Positions 35,201 through 43,946 of a stretch of DNA of 64,000 nucleotides are shown piece by piece (position 1 is the stretch's first letter; each line of letters starts with the position of its first letter). Both the position numbers and the translations under genes were made by a program. Where the stretch lies: positions 62,001 to 126,000 of the forward strand of contig CACWTR010000008.1 of NCBI GenBank assembly GCA_902763865.1. The letters are read 5' to 3'. The notes under the pieces are model-generated. The model ran no database searches. It saw nothing but the letters and a program-made list of their open reading frames with translations, and was not told where the DNA came from. This DNA comes from an uncultured Bacteroidales bacterium (GTDB lineage Bacteria; Bacteroidota; Bacteroidia; Bacteroidales; Bacteroidaceae).

Positions 35201-36657
35201 TCTTTGCCTCCGTCCTCGGTGCGTGCCCAGGAGCATCGTGGGATGAGTTCGGGGTATTCTGCGGAGGAAAGCATTTTGCCTTCTTGGTCGAAGAGGTAGA
35301 GCTTGCCGCCTCCGTTCTGAAGCTTGAAGCGCACTTGCTTGTAGGCCGAGTCGCCGAAGGTGCCGTCGGCAGAGTTGTGGTCGAAGTAGATGACGCGGAA
35401 GTCTCCGCCCTTGACGACGCCTGTGCCGTTGGGCAGCTGGAACTTGAAGGGCTCTTCGGCATTGTCGGAGACGTAGAGCCCGTCCATCTGTATGTTTTCC
35501 GTCGTGGGGTTGTAGAACTCGGCCCAGGCTCCGTAGTTGTAGGAGAAGTCGATGTACTGGTCGATGTTGCCTACCTGTATTTCGTTGATGATGAGCTTCG
35601 AAGGGTCGGCATCGGGGTCGGCATCCTCGTAGAAGTCTCTTTCCTCGGTCAGTCCGCAGTCGTAGAGCTTGCCGCCCCAGTTCTGCTGTACGTAGGCTGC
35701 AATGACGTTGCGGCCTCCTTGCAGCAGTTCGGCAGGAATCTCCAGCTTGACGGCTTCGGTGCCGACGGTCCAGTTGTCTGCCTCGTCGAGCTGTGTGCCG
35801 TTGACCCAGATGCGGTAGTTGTCATCGTGGAGGACGTGGAGCATGTAGCGCGACTTGGGGTGTACTTCCTCGAGGGTGAAGGTGCGTCGGAACCAGAAGT
35901 TCGTGTTGTCGCCTCCCGGCCATACGGTCTGGATGAAGCTGACGTCGGGGCTGCCGATGGGCATGGGTGCTTCGCTCCAGTCCGTGTCGTCGTAGAGGGG
36001 CCGGGTCCAGCTCAGTGTCTCGGTGCGGCCTTCTATTTGTGGGTCGGGGATGCGGTTGCCCCATTCGTCGGCATAGAAGCACCAGTTGTAGAAGGAACAG
36101 CCGGTCCAGAGCTCGCGGCCTTCCGTGGTGTCGTAGATGCTGAGGCCCGAGATGGCGATGCTGACGTCGTCCTCTGTCGTGGGGAAGCGGAAGGCTATTT
36201 TGGCATCGCCGATGTCTGTGCCGGTGAGGTTGCTCTTCGAGATGAATTTCTTGGTACCTGCCGAGAGGTTGGTTTCTATCTGATAGATGCAGATGCCGTC
36301 GTCTTCATTCTCGCAGAGGGCAACGCTGATGTCGCTGACGGCCTTGTCTGCCTGCAGCGAGACGGAGAAGCGATAGCTGTGGCCGGCCTGGAGCGTGACC
36401 GGGCTCTTGAACTGTACTTGCCCGTAGTCGGCCTCGCGGCATGCTGTGGGCATTGTGATGGTGTAGATGTCGCCCTTCTGTGCCTCGTAGAGCTGTTCCC
36501 AGTCGTGGTTGGCTCCCGTATTGTAGCCGCCTTCGCTGTTGAAGAGCATCTTGCCTGTCCAGGGCTCGTTGTATCCCATTGGGAGGATGAAGTCCTGGGC
36601 ACCGGCTTCCTGCAACATGCAGGCCACGAGAAAGAGGCAGGGTATGGTTTTCCTCAT
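32230..36657 (-). CDS. Giant CotH-kinase / lamin-tail-domain secreted protein
   Basis: A 1475-residue protein with signal peptide MRKTIPCLFLVACMLQEAGAQ. Domains in order: a beta sandwich; a galactosidase-type jelly roll (about 230-330; LHVLHDDNYRIWVNGT, YVQQNWGGKLYDCGL); a lamin-tail domain (about 345-470; INEIQVGN, WAEFYNPTTE); a chitobiase-type strand domain (LRYTTDGSTPS); a CotH kinase domain (about 620-950; SFKIKGTNRYEGKKTIDYYP, QLNLREPNNRYHG, LHDQDWGW as the metal motif); a second jelly roll; and a second lamin-tail domain (INEVSAAN, NDWIELYNTTDRDID). It ends in a short sorting-like tail (YRLDGIKVSS...RRILVK). CotH kinases phosphorylate proteins in other bacteria. Its ATG overlaps the stop of the GH18-like gene as ATGA, so the pair is translationally coupled. 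Confidence 0.8.
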   Translation of the reverse strand: MRKTIPCLFLVACMLQEAGAQDFILPMGYNEPWTGKMLFNSEGGYNTGANHDWEQLYEAQKGDIYTITMPTACREADYGQVQFKSPVTLQAGHSYRFSVSLQADKAVSDISVALCENEDDGICIYQIETNLSAGTKKFISKSNLTGTDIGDAKIAFRFPTTEDDVSIAISGLSIYDTTEGRELWTGCSFYNWCFYADEWGNRIPDPQIEGRTETLSWTRPLYDDTDWSEAPMPIGSPDVSFIQTVWPGGDNTNFWFRRTFTLEEVHPKSRYMLHVLHDDNYRIWVNGTQLDEADNWTVGTEAVKLEIPAELLQGGRNVIAAYVQQNWGGKLYDCGLTEERDFYEDADPDADPSKLIINEIQVGNIDQYIDFSYNYGAWAEFYNPTTENIQMDGLYVSDNAEEPFKFQLPNGTGVVKGGDFRVIYFDHNSADGTFGDSAYKQVRFKLQNGGGKLYLFDQEGKMLSSAEYPELIPRCSWARTEDGGKEWRWTGNPTPAASNAGSLFADFRLDAPRVDTDSRLFTDPFTVRVSIPQGATLRYTTDGSTPSLTNGSTSEDGTFDVSATKVYRFCLFQEDMLPSPVVTRSYIFRNKDFYLPVISVATDPDNLYDGKIGVYTDGNNGVSGRNHGPSNINMDWERPVNFEYITADGEMAVNQEAEFVISGGWSRHYAPSSFKIKGTNRYEGKKTIDYYPFFPNNPHHKYRQIMVRNGGNDNNSQAHGRVRDAITQQVLLSSGFYCDCQDYQPVHVFFNGRYLAQLNLREPNNRYHGYAYYGYDDDQMDAFEYSNGYFQMAGTKDAFNQWRYLAQGCSSPDTYEQLKQLVDIDEVTNFFAAISYIGCSDWICNNNNVKGYRSLPDGKFHLILHDQDWGWSNTNGVQLLDGNYGNELLGIYNNMKRGSADFCRRFVDAYCILAGSVFTKERCLEIGDSICRLVEPALALEGKEPWTSYNEQKSRMAGVTSRTSRMNALRSVFSLSDGMNVQFNANVPGAAFLINGQPVPGATFIGTLFAPVTIEASAPAGYNFVGWSKTGNATVTPIRKGDSWSYWDRGSLDGTEWQTAGTSEWSEGATPLGYGKNTIATTISYGGNSSEKYPTYYFRKDFNIDTDPSDIASVTLNFTADDGFIVYVNGAEAYRYLLPEGLITYETYATTYAPDNPDSGTVELPASLLRKGRNIIAVEVHNNVPGSSDIYWDAEISYNVVSGTAIVSTEHAFRLDTDADTQVQAVFRPLQPECLVAAGSPPVIINEVSAANSVAANEYGRRNDWIELYNTTDRDIDLEGMFLTDDPSQPEKYQITPSTISPSPNGQQSAINGQSTVIPAHGHYIIWADDLDPLRQLHAGFKLANSDEESVTLTAADHSWSDCFTYQAHGGDESVGRYPDGGKRIYRMTRPTIGKPNTLTSYSQWLCGIDENFNEKDYLDALTAPRADEGGQTAVGSTEVYRLDGIKVSSPQRGINILRTIEPDGKASVRRILVK

Positions 36658-37949
36658 TTTATCAGTATTTTTTTGCCGTTGACGATGTTCACGCCCTTCT
36701 GCATCTTGTCTGTCCGCTGACCGGCGAGGTTATATGTGGCCTCTTGCTGCGGGGCTTCGTCCTCTGCGATGTTGTCAATGCCTGTCGCTACGGATTCCAC
36801 GATGATGGAGCAGACGTTGTTGTCGTAGTTTGTTGCCAGCTGCTTGGCCGACGTCTTACGTGTGATTTTTGCTCCGGTGAAGTCTGGCGTGGTGAAGAGT
36901 GTGACGCGATAGTCGGGGTCGAGAAGTTCGAGCGATGAAAGGTCCTTTGCCGTCAGTCCATAGACGGCGAGGTCGGCCTGTGTGAAGCGTCCCAGGGGCA
37001 GCGGCACGCAGTAGCCCTTGTAGTTCTTCTCGCTGTAGCATCGCACGGCTACTTTGTCCTCGGGGACGCTGACGGCTCCGAAGATGCGGTTCATGCCCGA
37101 TGCCCATGCGTTCAGGTCCCATGTCTCGTCGTTATAGACCCAGACGAATCCGCCGTTGGCTACGCCGTCGTCCTTCCACTTCTGAAACTGTGCCAGGGAG
37201 GTGTTCATGTCCGTCTGGTAGTTCGTGCGCCCTGCATGGCGGTTGCTGACTCCGGCGAAGGTCCAGCTTCCCACGCTGTTGGTGTTGCCTGCTCCGCCGT
37301 CGTAGCACTGTACCATGACGCGGTCAACGGCTCCGGGGCGCTCTGCCAGAATCTTGGAGCACAGCTGTGTCCAGTAGCTCTTATACGTGTAGGGGGCCAG
37401 TGTAGTGAGGTAGCCCAGGTCGTACATCATGACGTGGAACTTGGCGGCGCTGTTCACGTCGTAGTCCTGCTCGATGTCGTTGTTGACGGCATCCACTTCG
37501 GGCAGTGCCTCCTTGAGCGCCTTGAAGTTGCGGTAGAGTATGGAGTTTGGCCCCACGCCCTGGGAGTTGACCAGGTTGCGGATGTTGGTGTAGGAGTCGT
37601 TGCCCCAGCCGCCGATGCAGATGTCGATGCGCGAGATGCTGGTGGGTGCCGTCTTGAGGTCCCTGACGTCTCCCTGATAGTTGGGTTGCGGCTTCTGGAA
37701 GACGTATTCGCCGTCCTTGCAAATCGTCTCGCCGTCAGTCTTGAGCGTTCCGTCCGTGTCAACATGTACGTTGAAGAGGATGACGTAGGTGAAGCCCGAA
37801 TTACGGAGCTTCTTGACTGTCCCCGGACGCTCGCGGCGGATGTGGCCGCCGACATAGACTCCCGATACTTCGTTTTGCGCAAAAGTGTCTGAAAAGGCAA
37901 ATAATGTGCAGAGAACTGCAAGAAAGACTTTTTTCTTCGTGTTATCCAT
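36654..37949 (-). CDS. GH18-like secreted glycosidase with type IX sorting tail
   Basis: A 431-residue protein. Signal peptide (VFLAVLCTLFAFSDTFAQ), then a TIM-barrel-like domain: VYVGGHIRRE, FTYVILFNVHVD, RIDICIGGWGNDSY and DAVNNDIEQDYD (153-164). The last fits the GH18 active-site pattern D-G-x-D-x-D-x-E with Ala for Gly, giving E160 as the likely acid. The remainder includes a possible crystallin-like segment (VRCYSEKNYKGYCVPLPLG) and the sorting tail ATYNLAGQR...GKKILIK. GH18 enzymes cut chitin or N-glycan core GlcNAc bonds, so host or fungal glycans are possible targets. Its promoter box is only 20 bases upstream. It is the first gene of the pair with the CotH protein. Confidence 0.7.
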   Translation of the reverse strand: MDNTKKKVFLAVLCTLFAFSDTFAQNEVSGVYVGGHIRRERPGTVKKLRNSGFTYVILFNVHVDTDGTLKTDGETICKDGEYVFQKPQPNYQGDVRDLKTAPTSISRIDICIGGWGNDSYTNIRNLVNSQGVGPNSILYRNFKALKEALPEVDAVNNDIEQDYDVNSAAKFHVMMYDLGYLTTLAPYTYKSYWTQLCSKILAERPGAVDRVMVQCYDGGAGNTNSVGSWTFAGVSNRHAGRTNYQTDMNTSLAQFQKWKDDGVANGGFVWVYNDETWDLNAWASGMNRIFGAVSVPEDKVAVRCYSEKNYKGYCVPLPLGRFTQADLAVYGLTAKDLSSLELLDPDYRVTLFTTPDFTGAKITRKTSAKQLATNYDNNVCSIIVESVATGIDNIAEDEAPQQEATYNLAGQRTDKMQKGVNIVNGKKILIK

Positions 37950-37968
37950 ATATATTCATAATTTCATG

Positions 37969-37976
37969 CAAAGATA
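37969..37976 (-). promoter_or_regulatory. Promoter -7 box for the GH18/CotH pair
   Basis: TATCTTTG on the minus strand. The predicted transcript leader is only about 13 nt. Confidence 0.6.
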
Positions 37977-38051
37977 CGAAGTATTTTCTCTTGCTGCAAT
38001 GGAAAGCCGATGTTTTTTGCCGAATTGTTTTGAGTTTCGTGAAATTAGTCG

Positions 38052-38059
38052 TACTTTTG
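38052..38059 (+). promoter_or_regulatory. Possible promoter -7 box for the M16 peptidase
   Basis: TACTTTTG fits TAnnTTTG. It would give a leader of about 280 nt that includes the palindrome array; a closer promoter cannot be excluded. Confidence 0.4.
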
Positions 38060-38164
38060 CGCAGATAAATCAGGCGGCTTCCTGCTCAATCTGCGTTGCA
38101 GAGCGACCAGACCCCCGACATGAAACCCTACGCGAAGCAAACAAAAACCTCCGTCAACATGATT

Positions 38165-38259
38165 GAAAACTATTTTCAAGGTTTGAAAATCAATTTTCAC
38201 GTCATGAAAATTAATTTTCACGTCATGAAAATCTATTTTCATGGTTTGAAAATAGTTTT
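38165..38259. repeat. 21-bp phased palindrome array, copy 3
   Basis: Four units start at 38173, 38194, 38215 and 38236 (21-bp period), with centres AGGTT, CGTCA, CGTCA and TGGTT and linkers TCAA, TTAA and TCTA. The ends are GAAAACTATTTTCA and TGAAAATAGTTTTTT. Confidence 0.9.
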
Positions 38260-38347
38260 TTCTCGTGTCGGGAAGAATTATTCCACCCGCGCCGGGAGGT
38301 TTCCCTGCCCGTACCGATGTGTTTATAACTCCTAATATATATATAAT

Positions 38348-41260
38348 ATGTCACACATGAAACATCTCACCCACCTCTTCCTGTTAACCGCTGTGTGCGG
38401 TTTGTTCTCATGCACGAGCGGTTCCGACTACGAAAGCGTCGGCGGCGATCCGATGCAGACACGTATCTACACCCTCGACAACGGACTTCGCATCTACCTC
38501 TCCGTCAACAAGGCCGAGCCGAAGATTCAGACCTACATCGCCGTACGTACCGGTTCGAAGAACGACCCGGCTGAGACGACCGGCCTGGCCCACTACCTGG
38601 AGCACCTGATGTTCAAGGGAACAAAACAGTTCGGCACGACAGACCCCGAAGCCGAAGCACCCCTGCTCGATGAAATCGAACAGCGCTACGAAGAGTACCG
38701 CACCATCACCGACGAGGCGACACGAAAGCAGAAGTACCACGAGATTGACAGCGTCTCGCAGCTCGCTGCCCAGTACTTCATCCCCAATGAATACGACAAA
38801 CTGATGGCTGCCATTGGCAGCGAAGGGTCCAACGCCTTCACCTCCAACGACGTGACGTGCTACGTGGAGAACATTCCCGCCAACGAAGTTGAGAACTGGG
38901 CCAAGGTGCAGGCAGACCGCTTCCAGAACATGGTCATCCGAGGCTTCCACACCGAGCTCGAAGCAGTCTATGAGGAGTACAACATCGGCCTCACGAGCGA
39001 CGGCAACAAGCAGTACGAGGCTTTGCTGGCCAAGCTCTTTCCCTCGCACCCCTACGGCACGCAGACCACCATCGGCACACAGCAGCACCTGAAGAACCCC
39101 TCCATTACGAACATCAAGAACTACTTCGCAAAGTGGTACGTCCCCAACAACGTGGCTATCTGCATGGCCGGCGACTTTGACCCCGACAAGACGCTGGCCG
39201 TGCTGAAGAAGTACTTCGGCGAGTGGAAGCCGGGTGAGGACGTCAGTCAGCCCGTCTTTGCACCATGCCCCCCGCTCCTTGCCCCCACGGACACTACCGT
39301 CGTCGGTCTGGAAGCCGAGAATATCTGGCTGGGCTGGCGCAGCGAAAAGGCACAGTCGCTCCAGAACGACACCCTGCAACTCATCAGCACCGTGCTCTAT
39401 AACGGCAAGGCAGGCCTCTTCGACCTGGACCTGAACCAGGAGATGAAGGTGATGGAAGCCTGGGCTGGGGCCGAAGCGCTGCAGGACTATGGCTTCTTCC
39501 TGCTGGGCGGCATGCCCAAGGAGGGGCAGACGCTCGACGAGGTGAAAGACCTCATGCTCTCCGAAATCAACAAGCTGAAGTGCGGCGACTTCGACGAAGA
39601 CCTGCTCACCGCAGCCCTGAACAACTGGAAACTCGGCGAACTCCGCGGCCTCGACAACAACCAGGCCCGCGTAGGCAAGATGCTGGACGCCTTCATCAAC
39701 GGCATAGACTGGCAGCAGCAGGTTGGGCAAATAGCTCGCCTCGAAAAGATAAAGAAGGAGGAACTTGTGGACTTTGCAAAGCGATTCTTCACTGAAGGCT
39801 ACGTCACCGTCTATAAGCGACAGGGCATCGACACTACTCAGAAGAAGATTGACAAGCCGGCCATCACGCCCATCCCCACGAACCGCGACCAGGTCAGCCA
39901 GTTCGTGCAGGACATCCAACAGGCAGAGGTAGAACCCATCCAGCCGCAGTTCCTCGATTTCCAGAAGGACCTCACCTTCTTCGACACAGGGAACGGCCTC
40001 CCCGTCATTTACAAGCAGAACACCGAGAACGGCCTCTTCGACCTGCAGTTCCGCTATGAGTTCGGACAGGAGGACGACAACCGCTACGACGTGGCTGCCA
40101 GCTACATCGACTATCTCGGCACAGACAAGCTCTCGGCTGCCGAGGTCAAGCAGCAGTTCTACAAGCTGGCCTGCAACTATGCCATCAGCGTGAATGCCGA
40201 CGCCATCACCATCGGACTCTCCGGACTCAGCGAGAACATGCCCGCAGCACTCACGTTGCTCGAAGACCTCCTGCACAACGCAAAGGCAGACTCCGTCGCA
40301 TACGAGCAGATGGTAGGACTCATCCTGAAAAACCGTCAGGACCAGAAGACCGAACAGCGCAGCTGCTTCACCATGCTGAGCCAGTACGCCATGTACGGCC
40401 CGCACAATGCCATGCGCGACAACATGACCGAACAGCAGCTTCGCGAGACCGACCCGCAGCAACTGCTCGACCTGCTGAAGAACATCGACACCTACCAGCA
40501 CAGCGTCCTCTACTACGGTCCGCTCTCGAAGGACGAACTCGACAAGGCCGTCAGCGAAGCTCACCCCGCAGCAAAGCCCTTTGCGCCTGTGCCCGAAGGC
40601 AAGCCCTACACCATGCAGACCGTACAAAGCCCCGAAGTGCTCATCGCACCCTATGAGGCCAAAAACATCTACATGCGCATGTACCTCAACGAAGGACGGC
40701 AGACCGACCTCAGCGAGCGCGCAGCCATCCGCCTCTTCAACGAATACTACGGTGGAGGCATGAACGGCATCGTCTTCCAGGAGATGCGCGAGGCACGCGG
40801 ACTGGCCTACAGCGCCGCCGCATACTACGTCACGCCCTCGAAGAAGGATGAACCCGAGTCGTTCTTCACCTACATCATCACGCAGAACGACAAGATGATG
40901 GACTGCGTCCGGCAGTTCCGTGAGATTCTCGACAAGATGCCTCAGAGCGAGGCCGCATTCCAGATAGCAAAGGATGCCCTGACAAAGCAGATTGCCAGCC
41001 AGCGCACCATGAAGTTCGGCATTATCCTCGCCTACCTCAATGCCAAGCGACAGGGCCTCGACACCGACATCAACAAGCAAGTCTATGAAGACCTGCAGGG
41101 CCTGACACTCCAGGACATCGTCCGCTTCGAGCAAGCCCGCATAGCTGGCAAGGAAGGACAGTACGTCATCCTTGGCGACGAAAAGGAACTCGACATGGAA
41201 GCCCTTAGTGGCATCGCCCCTGTCCGCCGCATCTCGCTCGAAGAAATCTTCGGCTACTGA
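38348..41260 (+). CDS. M16-family zinc metallopeptidase, lipoprotein
   Basis: A 970-residue lipoprotein (lipobox LFSC, Cys22). Two tandem M16 halves. The active first half has the inverted zinc motif HYLEH (82-86) and the distal Glu in ELEAVYEEYN about 75 residues on. The second half (from about residue 540) lacks the motif, as usual for pitrilysin-like chambers. Members degrade oligopeptides and some presequences. It is probably anchored to the inner face of the outer membrane or facing out. A second ATG three codons in (38357) is equally possible. It is convergent with the TldE gene, with seven bases between stops. The leader may contain the 21-bp array. Confidence 0.9.
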   Translation: MSHMKHLTHLFLLTAVCGLFSCTSGSDYESVGGDPMQTRIYTLDNGLRIYLSVNKAEPKIQTYIAVRTGSKNDPAETTGLAHYLEHLMFKGTKQFGTTDPEAEAPLLDEIEQRYEEYRTITDEATRKQKYHEIDSVSQLAAQYFIPNEYDKLMAAIGSEGSNAFTSNDVTCYVENIPANEVENWAKVQADRFQNMVIRGFHTELEAVYEEYNIGLTSDGNKQYEALLAKLFPSHPYGTQTTIGTQQHLKNPSITNIKNYFAKWYVPNNVAICMAGDFDPDKTLAVLKKYFGEWKPGEDVSQPVFAPCPPLLAPTDTTVVGLEAENIWLGWRSEKAQSLQNDTLQLISTVLYNGKAGLFDLDLNQEMKVMEAWAGAEALQDYGFFLLGGMPKEGQTLDEVKDLMLSEINKLKCGDFDEDLLTAALNNWKLGELRGLDNNQARVGKMLDAFINGIDWQQQVGQIARLEKIKKEELVDFAKRFFTEGYVTVYKRQGIDTTQKKIDKPAITPIPTNRDQVSQFVQDIQQAEVEPIQPQFLDFQKDLTFFDTGNGLPVIYKQNTENGLFDLQFRYEFGQEDDNRYDVAASYIDYLGTDKLSAAEVKQQFYKLACNYAISVNADAITIGLSGLSENMPAALTLLEDLLHNAKADSVAYEQMVGLILKNRQDQKTEQRSCFTMLSQYAMYGPHNAMRDNMTEQQLRETDPQQLLDLLKNIDTYQHSVLYYGPLSKDELDKAVSEAHPAAKPFAPVPEGKPYTMQTVQSPEVLIAPYEAKNIYMRMYLNEGRQTDLSERAAIRLFNEYYGGGMNGIVFQEMREARGLAYSAAAYYVTPSKKDEPESFFTYIITQNDKMMDCVRQFREILDKMPQSEAAFQIAKDALTKQIASQRTMKFGIILAYLNAKRQGLDTDINKQVYEDLQGLTLQDIVRFEQARIAGKEGQYVILGDEKELDMEALSGIAPVRRISLEEIFGY

Positions 41261-41267
41261 TTGCCCT

Positions 41268-42587
41268 TCAGCAGCCGCTGAATGCAACGTCTTCAAAGGT
41301 GAGGGAAGGAATAAGCTCAGTCTCCCAGGGGTCAGCGTCGTCGGCAACATGGCTCAGACGCTGCCAGACATCCAGCATATTGCCTGTTATGTTCATGCCG
41401 CTGACCGGCTGTACGACGGTTCCGCCTTCCATGAGAAGCCCCTCAATGCCGTAAGAGAAATTACCCGTCACAGGGTCGCAGTTCCCTCCGTTGAAGTCCG
41501 TGACGAGGATAGAAACTCCCTCCCCGCTCCCTCCTGAAGAGAGTGGGGAGGGGTTTGTATGAGGCTTCATGATGAGGCGGTGGATGCCTTGCGTGGTGGC
41601 CGCAATGCCCAGCTTCCGACTCATGGGCGTGTCGATGAAGAACGTCTTCAGGCAACCATCGGTGAAGAGCTCCCGACGCTGTGTCGCCACGCCGTCGTAG
41701 TCAAAGAGGGAGGCACCGCGGGTGCCTGGCTGCAGCGGGTCATCGACAATGTTTACCAGAGGCGAAAGCACTCGTTCCCCCAGCTTGCCCAGAAGGAACG
41801 ACGACTTTTGCTGCAGGGCCTGTCCGTTCATTGCGTTCAGGATGGGTTGCAGGAAGTTGCCCGCACAGGGCGACTCCAGTATCATGCGGTAACGTCCGCT
41901 TGGCGCGGGCCGCTGCCCAACCTTCTGCAACGTGCGGCGGAGGGCTACGGGTGCAATGCCGTGGCGTGGCATCTGATGAAAGAAGAGGCGCGACTCGCCC
42001 CATCCGTCCATGGGATGCTGGCCGCCTTCGCCTTCTACCGTGACGATACTTGTCAAGGTGCAATAGCTGCTTTGCTCGCTTTGGTCGAATCCGTTGCTGA
42101 TGAGGTAACGGGCCTGATGTTGGCGGTCAGTGTAGCGCGTCTGCATACTGATGATGCGCGGGTCACTCCCTTCCGCTTCCGCAGCTATGTCGCGCAACAG
42201 GCTGATTTTCTCTTCGGGGTCAATCTCGGAGAGCGAGGCATCGAAGTTCTGCAGGTCGGGTCCGCCGCCTTGATAGTAGCGGCTTGGGTCTGCCAGCGTA
42301 CGACTGTCGTCCGGCTCAAGGAGGCGCGTCGTCTCGAAGGCTTGGCGAATGAAACCCTTGACGGAGTCAGGCCGCAGGTCGTTTGTGTAGAAGAACCCGT
42401 CCCGTCCGTCAAGATAAAGGTTGATGGCAAGTGAATGCGATGTGGCCCGCAGCGTCTTCTCCACCTTCCCGTCGCGCAGCACGATGTTGTCTTCATGGTT
42501 CTCCAGCAGGACCAGCTTGTAGTCGAGACGCGCGGGAAGCCTCTGAATGTCTTCCTCGGCGCGGTATATCAGTTCGTCGTTCATCAT
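41268..42587 (-). CDS. TldE/PmbA-type metalloprotease subunit
   Basis: A 439-residue protein of the TldD/PmbA family. In E. coli the TldD/TldE pair forms a zinc protease that unwinds and cuts modified peptides such as microcin B17 and the CcdA antitoxin. Features are the N-terminal VLRDGKVEKTL-like strand, GESRLFFHQMP, the middle barrel, and the end NITGNMLDVWQRLSHVADD, SLTFEDVAFSG. The metal motif belongs to the TldD partner, encoded four bases upstream (42591). Around residues 345-358 a short PSPLSSGGSGEG segment is encoded by a palindromic repeat (41516-41557) and looks like an in-frame insertion into a loop. Confidence 0.85.
   Translation of the reverse strand: MMNDELIYRAEEDIQRLPARLDYKLVLLENHEDNIVLRDGKVEKTLRATSHSLAINLYLDGRDGFFYTNDLRPDSVKGFIRQAFETTRLLEPDDSRTLADPSRYYQGGGPDLQNFDASLSEIDPEEKISLLRDIAAEAEGSDPRIISMQTRYTDRQHQARYLISNGFDQSEQSSYCTLTSIVTVEGEGGQHPMDGWGESRLFFHQMPRHGIAPVALRRTLQKVGQRPAPSGRYRMILESPCAGNFLQPILNAMNGQALQQKSSFLLGKLGERVLSPLVNIVDDPLQPGTRGASLFDYDGVATQRRELFTDGCLKTFFIDTPMSRKLGIAATTQGIHRLIMKPHTNPSPLSSGGSGEGVSILVTDFNGGNCDPVTGNFSYGIEGLLMEGGTVVQPVSGMNITGNMLDVWQRLSHVADDADPWETELIPSLTFEDVAFSGC
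41516..41557. repeat. CCCTCCCC...GGGGAGGG repeat inside tldE-type gene
   Basis: CCCTCCCCGCTCCC and GAGTGGGGAGGGG form an imperfect stem within the coding sequence, in frame. Confidence 0.6.
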
Positions 42588-42590
42588 TAT

Positions 42591-43946
42591 CTATCCTACA
42601 ATCAGCTTGTCTATAAGCACCGTCGGAAGTCCCTGACTTACGGCCACCCTCTGGCCTTCCTTGCCGCACATGCTGGCACTGTGGTCTATCTTGAGATTGT
42701 CGCCCACCATGCTGATGCGGCGAAGAGCCTCGGGTCCGTTGCCGATGATGTTCAGGTCGCGAAGCGGTCGCGTCAGCCTTCCGTCCTCAATGAGGTAGCC
42801 GGTCTTCATGAAGAAGGTGAAGTCGCCTGCACCGATCTGTACCTGGCCGTTGGTAAACGACTCAGCATAGATGCCGCGCTTCACGCTTCGGATGATGTCT
42901 TCCTCTCGGGCCTCGCCAGGCAGCATGTAGGTGGAACGCATTCGCGGAAGGGGGAGACAGCGGAAGCTCTCCCTGCGTCCGTTGCCCGTCGGCTTTACGC
43001 CGAAGTGGTGCGCACTGATACGGTCATAGAGGAAACTGTTGAGCTTGCCTTCGTGGACGAGAACGGTACGTTGCCCGGCGATGCCTTCATCGTCATAGCG
43101 CAGCATGCCGGCATCGCCGGTGAGTGTGCCGTCATCGACAATGCTGATGCTTGGATGACAAATCTGCTGACCCAGCTTGCCGGTAAAGATACTGTCGCCG
43201 GTTCGGATGAAGTCGGCTTCGAATGCGTGCCCGATTGCTTCGTGAAGCAAGATGCCACTGCTGCCTGCCGCCATTACTACAGGCATCTCGCCACCTTCTA
43301 TCTGGGAAGCGGCGAAGAGGAAGTCGGTGCGGCTGACGGCTTCCCTCACGACTTCGTCAATGAGAGCATCGCTGAAGAATTCCTGCCCCATCTGCATCAT
43401 CCGCGATGCGAAGCCCATCTGTGTCTGGCCACCACGCTCCATGACAATGCTGACCGAGAGTGACGTCCGTGGACGGAAGTCCTGAAAGGCCGTGCCGTCG
43501 CTGCCAGCAAACTGCACCTGCTGCATCCGTTGCGAGACGTAGGCTTTGACCCTGATGATGGAGGAATCGAGGGCGCGGGCCTTCTCTTCTACGTCAAGGA
43601 GAATTTTGCGAACGGCCTCGCCCCCCATCCCTCTCGGAGAGGAAGGGTTGAACGGATGAATAAAGTCCTGCAACGGAAGCCCCCCTCCACGGAGAGGGGT
43701 TGGGGTGAAGCTGTTGGCCGCCTTCCTCAACCCTTCTTCGCTCAGGTCCATTGTATAGGCATAACTCGTCTCGCTGCCGCAGACGGCACGGATGCCGGCA
43801 CCATAGAGACGGACTTGCTGAGCCTGACTCACCTTGCCGTCTTGCAGCACCATGCTGCTGATGTCGGTGTTCTCTACAAAGATGTCGGCATAAACCCTCT
43901 CTGACTCCCCCTTGAAGGGGGAGAAACATTCGCACGATGAAGTCAA
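42591..43946 (-). CDS. TldD-type metalloprotease, N-terminus displaced by repeats
   Basis: The catalytic partner of the adjacent TldE protein. The zinc signature is HEAIGHAFEAD (HExxxH type), followed by GTLTGDAGMLRYDDEGIAGQRTVLVHEGKLNSFL and ending VSQGLPTVLIDKLIVG. The N-terminal strand VYADIFVENTDISSMVLQDGK is normal, but no in-frame ATG precedes it. The roughly 30 residues usually in front are replaced by translated repeat sequence (43893-43985), and the start given is a TTG, a best guess. A second repeat (43617-43705) adds about 30 residues (TPTPLRGGG...SSPRGMGG). The open frame extends to 44132 by overlapping the TlpA-like gene. The gene may be truncated, or it may use a non-ATG start. 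Confidence 0.75.
   Translation of the reverse strand: MTSSCECFSPFKGESERVYADIFVENTDISSMVLQDGKVSQAQQVRLYGAGIRAVCGSETSYAYTMDLSEEGLRKAANSFTPTPLRGGGLPLQDFIHPFNPSSPRGMGGEAVRKILLDVEEKARALDSSIIRVKAYVSQRMQQVQFAGSDGTAFQDFRPRTSLSVSIVMERGGQTQMGFASRMMQMGQEFFSDALIDEVVREAVSRTDFLFAASQIEGGEMPVVMAAGSSGILLHEAIGHAFEADFIRTGDSIFTGKLGQQICHPSISIVDDGTLTGDAGMLRYDDEGIAGQRTVLVHEGKLNSFLYDRISAHHFGVKPTGNGRRESFRCLPLPRMRSTYMLPGEAREEDIIRSVKRGIYAESFTNGQVQIGAGDFTFFMKTGYLIEDGRLTRPLRDLNIIGNGPEALRRISMVGDNLKIDHSASMCGKEGQRVAVSQGLPTVLIDKLIVG
43617..43705. repeat. Two CCCCTCTC/GAGAGGGG-type hairpins inside tldD-type gene
   Basis: CATCCCTCTCGGAGAGGAAGGG and CCCCCTCCACGGAGAGGGGTTGGGG flank about 45 bp, all in frame with the protease. 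Confidence 0.65.

Larger units (their letters stand above)
37950..38347. other. Divergent intergenic region upstream of the M16 peptidase
   Basis: Contains the minus-strand GH18 promoter, a plus-strand promoter box at 38052, and the third 21-bp palindrome array. If transcription starts near 38065, the array lies in the leader of the M16 peptidase mRNA. Confidence 0.6.

Noticed and set aside
34024..36720. 898-codon open frame antisense to the CotH protein
   Set aside because: High-GC codon usage leaves the complementary frame open. The minus-strand protein has clear domains; the plus-strand one has none.
39255..39290. CAAGGAGC-type repeat insert in the M16 peptidase
   Set aside because: GCTCCTTGCCCCC is similar, but the encoded segment (FAPCPPLLAPTDT) looks like the normal inter-lobe linker, so an insertion is not supported.
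38408..41350. 980-codon open frame antisense to the M16 peptidase
   Set aside because: Same effect. The plus-strand M16 motifs and lipobox are decisive.
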